From the NCBI GenBank assembly GCA_028023455.1, contig JAQFVV010000285.1, forward strand, positions 502,001 to 566,000: a stretch of DNA of 64,000 nt, written 5' to 3'. Positions 57,880 through 64,000 of the stretch are shown in pieces. The stretch comes from Epiperipatus broadwayi. Taxonomy: Eukaryota; Onychophora; Udeonychophora; Euonychophora; Peripatidae. A program made the position numbers and the translations under genes. A model generated the notes under the pieces. That model was not told where the DNA came from and did not search any database. It was given only the letters and a program-made list of their open reading frames with translations. Position 1 is the first letter of the stretch; each line of letters begins with the position of its first letter.

Positions 57880-60228
57880 ACCAAATTCTTATTTTATTAT
57901 GGTGATAGAAATGAGGGAGTTGATTCACTTACAGACTTTGCAAAAAAAATGATACATTATAAATTTCTTCTTTGAAAAAAATAAGTTAAATAAAAATTGA
58001 TATAGGAACATTTAAATAATATGATAATTAAAATGATAGGCAAAAATATATATTTAAAGTTTGTAATATAACATCTTGATTGGTGAGTTGTAAGATACTA
58101 TCAACATTCCACAATGATTTTAATCAATATGTAAGTTATTTTCTGGCTGATCAAATATAATGTTATAAATATACTTTTATTTCATAAAACAAATACACTC
58201 ATACACATTACTAAGATATATTACAAGCTAGATTTTAACAAATAATTTTTTAAAAAAAACTTATAAAGACAATATAAGAAAGTAAGGATCAGATAAATAA
58301 TGTTATCCTTTTATCAATTAAAAAGATTGGAATCGATATCAAAAAGAATAAGCATATTTATAGAATTTATTTTAAAAATAATTTGTTAGAATATTACTTG
58401 TAATGTATCCTAGTATGATATTCAGATGGATTTGTTCTCTGAAATAGATATATATTGACAAAATCATTAAAAAATTTGTGTAGAAAAAGAAATAAATTTA
58501 ATTAATCTAATGAAAATCTGATTATTATATTAATTTTAATATTCATATACACTCAAGTTTAATTATGTTTAATTGAATTTCCAGAATTCTTTAAAATAAA
58601 GAGAAAAAGAGTAAATAATATTATAAAAAATGTAACTATGAATTGGCAAAAAAAGTCGTAGAAGAGAATAAAAATCTCAAAGGTATACTGTTATTGGAAG
58701 GAAAGTTGTTGGCAATGGAATAAAAAAATGAAACTATTATTAAAAATAGGAATAATGTCAAAATTTTTGGAAGAGTTCTATAAAACATTATATAGTGATA
58801 ATGAATAAAAACAAATTAATCCAATGTCCAAACTTTTAAAATAAAAAGCTGATTCATGCAATTAAATCTATAAAGAATATAAAATTTTTATCCCAAAAAT
58901 AATAGAATTATTTTGATATTTTAAAAGAAGCAGATGAAGAATTGAAAAATTACTGACAAAACTATATGCCAAATGTCTAAATCATAAGGACATACTAGAT
59001 GATTGGAAGGATGCAGTAGTGATAAAATATTCATGGAAAGTAAAAAAAGATGTTAAAAATTACAAATCTATCAGTCTTATAATTTCTATACAAGATTATT
59101 ATCAAAGTAATTAGGACTTAAGTATAGTTAACTTGGTCTCACACTACTAAAAGAACAAGCTAAATTTAAAAGTGGTTTTACCACAATGAATTACATACCA
59201 ATATTGAGATAAGTTATAGGAAACATCAATACATTAGGAGCTGTAATTATATTTTGGATTGATATAATATGATAAAGCTTTTAATTATACAAGAATTTTC
59301 AGATTAATACTTTGGATGATCAAGATATAGACCATGGATATTGTCTATATTCTAAAGCATATTTATCAAAATACAACGTCAGTGGTTAGATTGATTACAT
59401 GATATTAAAAGATTAACTTTAATAGAGATGTACAATTGACAATTTTTGTATTCCCATTACTTTTTACTGTTGTTTCATGAAAAGTATTTGCAGATCATAT
59501 GATCATTTTTTAAAAATAATGCTTAAATCTTTAGGAAATAATGCAATAATTATCAGATGAAAGCAAGTAAATAAGACTAAAACAAGTAGTAAAAAGATTA
59601 AAATATTATTTGATAGATTTGACAGAAGAAATCAAATGATGTATAAAATTAAAAGGACTTAATAAATACAAATACATTGATCAGATTATTAATGCAGATT
59701 AAAAACACAATAGATGAAATTACTTATATCATGAAGCTTAGATGGGGTGCTTTTGGTATATTAAATGTAAATACACCTAATGATTGAAAAGAAAGATTTT
59801 AAATAGATATGGTTTATCAATTCTTTTATATATTTTTAAAACTTGTAGCAGATAAATATGCCCCAAAATGTATAGAATGATGCATGCTGGGAAGATCAAA
59901 AGTATCATAAGTAAAATATATGGGTAAAAAATAACCATATATCAATACAGTCATTGAAATAATCAACAGTCTAAATTAAAGTTGGGCTAAATATATTTGT
60001 TTAGAAAAGTTGTTAGAAAATGGACAGATAGAGAGTTGATATCATAAATTGGATCAAGATTTTAAAATACCCAGAAAGACACAACACATGAAATGGATGG
60101 ATGAAACAAAGCAGTTTGCTGGAGTAATATGGATAAAAGAGGTTATGGATCAGGGGGACTGAATTAAACTTGAAAAGAATTTCACTAGATTGATTATGTT
60201 TTTAAACAAGAAAATGATGATGACTTTT
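57880..60228 (+). pseudogene. Old RTE LINE copy, forward
   Basis: Traceable blocks: GGTGATAGAAATGAGGGAGTT (GNRNERG region of the endonuclease), TATAGTGATAATGAA, ATGCCAAATGTCTAAAT (YAKCLN), GAACAAGCTAAATTTAAAAGTGG (EQAGFKSG), GATATAGACCATGGATATTG (DPGYCH), GGGGTGCTTTTGGTA (WSAFG), AAATGGATGGATGAAAC and a final GATGATGA at about 60212. Dense indels and stops in all frames; it is more diverged than the other copies and may belong to an older subfamily. Confidence 0.82.
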
Positions 60229-60672
60229 ATTTATATTTTATTGATTATTTTGATATTAACTGATCGATGATGAATAAAAGATATCACTTTTATATCATAT
60301 GAAATATACAAAACTCTTTAAGTTAGTTGTATGTTAATCTATTTTAAATTTCATGCATAAACTTCCATTATAGTTTGCATAATAGCAAAAATAGAATCCA
60401 CTCATAAAATAACTTGTAGACTATTGGATATTAATAAATTTATAATATTCCTTCTTAATTATATCAAAATGTTTGTAAACTATAAGAGTTGCTAATTAGA
60501 ATTCACTACTATATAATGTTTTTTATTATTATACAGGATTTCTGTTAAAATTTAAAATATTTTCATCGTGATCCATAAACTGTCTTAAAGTTTCCATCTT
60601 AGATTAAGATTACTTCAACAACCCAATTTTTCCCCACTTGTGCTATTATGGAATCTTTTATGTTTTTCACTT

Positions 60673-61217
60673 CATCATCATCAACCATTATCAATCCACT
60701 GCAGGATGATGGTCTCTCCAAGTTTAATCCATCTTTTCCTATCTTTAGCTTCTCTTCTCCACATCACCCCTGCACACTGTCTTATTTAATCCATCTCACA
60801 TGTGGTCTCTTTCTGGGTCTTTTACAATCTCTTGGAATCCAGTTTAAAATTTCAATTGTCCATCTATTATCATCTCTTCTAACAATATGTCCAGCCCAAC
60901 TCCACTTCAGTCTTTTAATTTTTTCAATGAAGACAGTAACACATGTTTGTTTTGTCTGTCATGATTGTATATATTGAAAAAATATTCTTAAACTCGGAGG
61001 TAAAAAGCCAGTAAACTCACCATGCTGGCTAATGTGTGTTGATGAGCAGCCCATCCATGTTTGTATACTATATAAATAATCACATAGTAATAACAGCTGC
61101 AATGACAAGAACATATGGAGTAAACATTTAGGAATTTGCCCTGCTTGGTTCCTTTAAGGCATCCAAGAGGAATCAAAGGGTCTCCTTTCAGTTAATAGCA
61201 AACTCCTGTCTGCAGCC
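60673..61217 (-). mobile_element. Internally deleted RTE with 11-bp target duplication
   Basis: Flanked by GTTTTTCACTT at 60662-60672 and 61218-61228. Read on the minus strand it has the full RTE 5' UTR, starting GGCTGCAGACAGGAG, up to a point equal to about 45158 of the 44.8-kb copy. It then jumps to the equivalent of about 47815 and runs to the (GAT)n end. About 2.65 kb of endonuclease and RT is missing. The junction GACAGACAAAA-CAAACA shows short microhomology. It fixes both true ends of the family. Confidence 0.92.
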
Positions 61218-61229
61218 GTTTTTCACTTA

Positions 61230-62195
61230 GCTGAAGTTATATTAAGTTTTTAAAAGGTTTAAAAATTAATATGGGATAATCCTGAAGGATTTATGTAAGG
61301 GTAAAGTGGCAATTTCTAAAATTCAAAGTCCATTGATTGTGACCCATTTTCAGCAATCGAACATTTAATAAATTCCATTCTATTATTTTACTTAATGTAC
61401 CATCTAATAGTTTATAGGAGAGCTAGAAAATGACATGTTTGAGTGAATTTTTAAATTGAGCTAAATGTTCAAGTTAACTTGATGAATATGACTATCTCTG
61501 CTAGACTTACCTGTATACAAAGGTAAACAGGAATTACCATATTAATAAGTAGTGAAAACACAGGATTGTACCTACATAATAATTTTTAAGATATTTCTGA
61601 GGCAAAGATAAAACTATAGCAAATGTAAAAGTAAACTAAGAACCCAACAACCAAAGATTTACGATTTTTTAAGATTAGACATAAATATTACATTATGCTA
61701 TAAACTTATAACTTTAATTTAGCAATCAGCATAATATTATTCATCTGACTGACTTTAATTGTTTGAGTATTTTTATTCTTTTAATAAGGGAATGTAGATG
61801 TTCATTACCAATGTGTAATAGCAGGCTAAGTGTCTTGGTAATAAACCAATTACTTAAAAAGTTGATAACAACTATCACTTTTATATTTTTGTCATTTCCT
61901 TTAGAACAGTTGAGAAATAATTTAACACCCATGCACCTCTTGCCTCCATAAATTTGAATTTATTTCCACCATTGAATCTTTCAAAAAATATTTTCAAACA
62001 TTTTAACCACCTTATCTGAATTTTATCAAATAAGTATATAAATATGTACTGAAATAGACAACTCACTATAAATAAAAATCTTATTTAATATATTATGGAC
62101 AAAATTTAACATTGAAATTTGATCATGGCAACTTAAACTGATCAGTTAATATTTCAGTGTTTGCTCAGTGGAACAGTGGTGTTTCTTTGGTTGTC
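61230..62195. other. AT-rich stretch without recognised gene
   Basis: Overlapping spurious 60-63-codon frames on both strands at 61741-62066; no motif recognised. Confidence 0.5.
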
Positions 62196-62202
62196 TAATA
62201 AC

Positions 62203-62341
62203 ATTAACAACTCAACATTTGTTTATTGAGCATGCGAAATACTCTTAATTCATAGCACAAGATAAAATGTTTAAAAATATAAAGAATAACTATCTTATCT
62301 CTTTTACCATGTGCTCAATAAACCGGTATTGAGTTGTTAAT
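62203..62341. repeat. Fold-back MITE-like hairpin
   Basis: ATTAACAACTCAACATTTGT..TTATTGAGCA (from 62203) is inverted at the right (TGCTCAATAAACC..ATTGAGTTGTTAAT, ending 62341). The flanks CTAATAAC and CTAATTAT could be a diverged 8-bp duplication. Confidence 0.75.
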
Positions 62342-62854
62342 CTAATTATTGTATAATATTAATCACTAGGAAAAGTTTATATTTACATATGTATATATAT
62401 TCCATCATTATATATGATAACTCAATTTAATATTGACATATCATTTTTCACCATCCCGATCTTATTAGACTGATAAGCAAATGCATAATAATTATTTACA
62501 CTTGCATTCTCAATTACTTACAGAAGTAGCTATTTTGGAAAGAATAAGATGATTACAGACCAGACTTAAACATGGCTACTTTGGTATAAGGCTTAGAATC
62601 TTGATACTTAAGATAGTTCATTTTTATTCATTTAAATGGGAAGCTAATATATAGTCAAATTGATTCTTGTCATATATATACTACATTAGCTACAACCTCT
62701 ATAAATATCTGATATCGCAAGTGTAAATAGTAATTTTTCTGATCTAGCAAGAATAAAAAGGTTAGAAGTAATCTGCCAGCATTCAGATGGGTTGTCATAA
62801 CTAAAATTTATATATATCTGCATGTGAAAAAATACTGAAACATATATATATATA

Positions 62855-62965
62855 TATTCCACCTTTACTTTTAAAAGGAGGTTGCCTTGATAATAGTTTG
62901 AGACTGGTGATTGTTTTGATATTGGAATTGTCTAAGTGTTGATTGGTTTTAATAATTATATATAT
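62855..62965. repeat. Dispersed repeat, copy 2 (pairs with 845-960)
   Basis: AGGAGGTTGCCTTGATAATAG, TTGAGACTGGTGATTGTTT and ATTGGAATTGTCTAAGTG parallel the 845-960 copy in the same orientation. Confidence 0.7.
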
Positions 62966-63021
62966 TTTTTGAAAATACGAATTTTCCTACAGTACAGGCT
63001 TTTTCATATCTGCATTTCTAT

Positions 63022-63213
63022 ATGTAATATATAGGGGGTTTGAACTCAGACTTTCATACAACCCTCAACCATCCATGCTATTTCATACCGCTGATATGCT
63101 TGATCACACACATGTTGAAAAGATAAACAATCACCAATATACGTATTTCGTGCTAAACCAGCACTTGTCAGTTGGTCCAGATTATCATCCCCGCACATAT
63201 ATACAAACCCCCT
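63022..63213. mobile_element. Family B element, single-arm form
   Basis: One family B arm (TTGAACTCAGACTTTCATAC .. CACACATGTTGAAAAGATAA .. ribozyme .. CATCCCCGCACATATATAC) enclosed by short inverted ends ATATATAGGGGGTTT (63030-63044 region) and AAACCCCCTATATAT. The second arm is missing, so it may be a deletion product of a hairpin element or an original monomer form. Confidence 0.75.
63135..63185 (-). ncRNA. Hammerhead motif with one core change (family B)
   Basis: Minus strand: CTGACAA (63171-63165; conserved G replaced by A), perfect stem II GTGCT-GGTTT-AGCAC, GAAA (63149-63146), stem III ATACGTAT, A, TTGG pairing CCAA. Helices are the best of the family but the core change should inactivate it. 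Confidence 0.8.
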
Positions 63214-63329
63214 ATATATTATATATTGGAAAATATTTGACAATTTTGAAGTTTTCTCATATTGGATATTGTAGGAACATAATAAAAACCAATTCTGCCA
63301 ATCATAGTATGTCGTTGCTTTCATCCTAA

Positions 63330-64000
63330 CCTTTCATATATATACATATTCTAAAATCTAACTGTTAAAAAGCATAACATTGCAAAAAGCACAATTTCCG
63401 GTATAATTTGGCAGTTTTGAAATATAAAAGTTATAATTATGCAAATATAAATATGAACACACATATATATTTAAAAAAATACTACAATGCATTCATTTTG
63501 CAAACTAAATCCATTTTTTTTTTTTTCCAAATTCGTTACCTAGCCGTGAAAGGTGAAATTATCTGCAAATTTTCTTTTCCTTAAATTACAAGAGGTGAAT
63601 AAAGAATGTTTTAAGGAGGTTATGAAGAACTATAATTGCGAGTCAGGAAGAGCCAGCAACGAAAATCTCTAAATCTAATCATTAGTTTACCGGCTAACAA
63701 AATACTAACCTTGCAGGTGAAAAATTCTCCTTCTTAAATCAAAAAAGACTTATCTAATTTTGTTTATTCTTGTCTTTCCAATTTTAGCAAGTGAAGTTTA
63801 AGAACATATTTGACCTATTAAAAAATTACCCAAAGAGAATTATAGGATAAGTATTACAATATTTTATTTTAAAAGTCAATTTATATAAAAAAATATGATC
63901 ATTTTTTTTAAAGAAATAAACAAATGAAAAATATATAATGTTGCGGAAATAAATTATACTGTCAGTTAAACTTGTTAACAATTTACAATTCAAAGTGAAT
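63330..64000. other. AT-rich stretch without recognised gene
   Basis: Nothing recognised up to the window end. Confidence 0.5.

Overview
The window is AT-rich eukaryotic DNA (roughly three quarters A+T by eye). I see no recognisable host protein-coding gene, no rRNA and no convincing functional tRNA. Almost everything that can be named is a mobile element, an element fossil or a microsatellite. The nuclear genome of an invertebrate animal fits: RTE-type LINEs, an APE-type LINE with its own gag-like ORF1, tRNA-derived SINEs, hAT-type MITEs and long (TA)n, (ATT)n, (TATC)n and (CATC)n tracts. I cannot assign a phylum safely.

The most striking content is a dispersed population of hammerhead self-cleaving ribozyme motifs (CTGANGA, a stem II hairpin, GAAA, a very short self-complementary stem III, the cleavage nucleotide, then a stem I strand). 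About sixteen copies in several sequence families lie at 5.5, 6.1, 8.5, 11.7, 16.6, 16.8, 18.2, 32.8, 35.1, 43.3, 48.2, 48.7, 49.9, 50.2, 50.6 and 63.2 kb. Most sit in short non-coding fold-back (inverted-repeat) elements, several of which have clean 12-16 bp target-site duplications. This resembles the minimal type I hammerheads known from Penelope-like elements and retrozymes, but here many copies are arranged as inverted pairs.

Layout. 0-5 kb: featureless AT-rich DNA, an 86-bp tandem duplication and a decayed RTE tail. 5-17 kb: ribozyme fold-back elements (families A and B), a SINE with its duplication, a nested hairpin pair (12.5-13.5 kb), a decayed RTE piece and tandem duplications. 18-25 kb: a family C ribozyme, a decayed LINE 3' end, two hAT MITEs with 8-bp duplications and a SINE. 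25.2-32.2 kb: a nearly intact two-ORF LINE (minus strand) bordered on both sides by TTA repeats and sitting in the middle of a larger inverted repeat. 32.5-43.3 kb: two more family A elements, several perfect hairpins, SINEs, a G-rich insertion and a ribozyme copy. 44.8-48.1 kb: a nearly intact RTE LINE inserted into one arm of a family B ribozyme element. 49-64 kb: more ribozyme elements, a large microsatellite, and four further RTE copies: one old and reversed, one 5'-truncated with a 10-bp duplication, one old and forward, and one internally deleted copy with an 11-bp duplication.

How the parts relate (inference): the LINEs supply endonuclease and reverse transcriptase; the SINEs and non-coding ribozyme elements have long duplications typical of target-primed insertion and would need a partner in trans. 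No Penelope-type reverse transcriptase or GIY-YIG ORF was found here, so the partner of the ribozyme elements is not identified.
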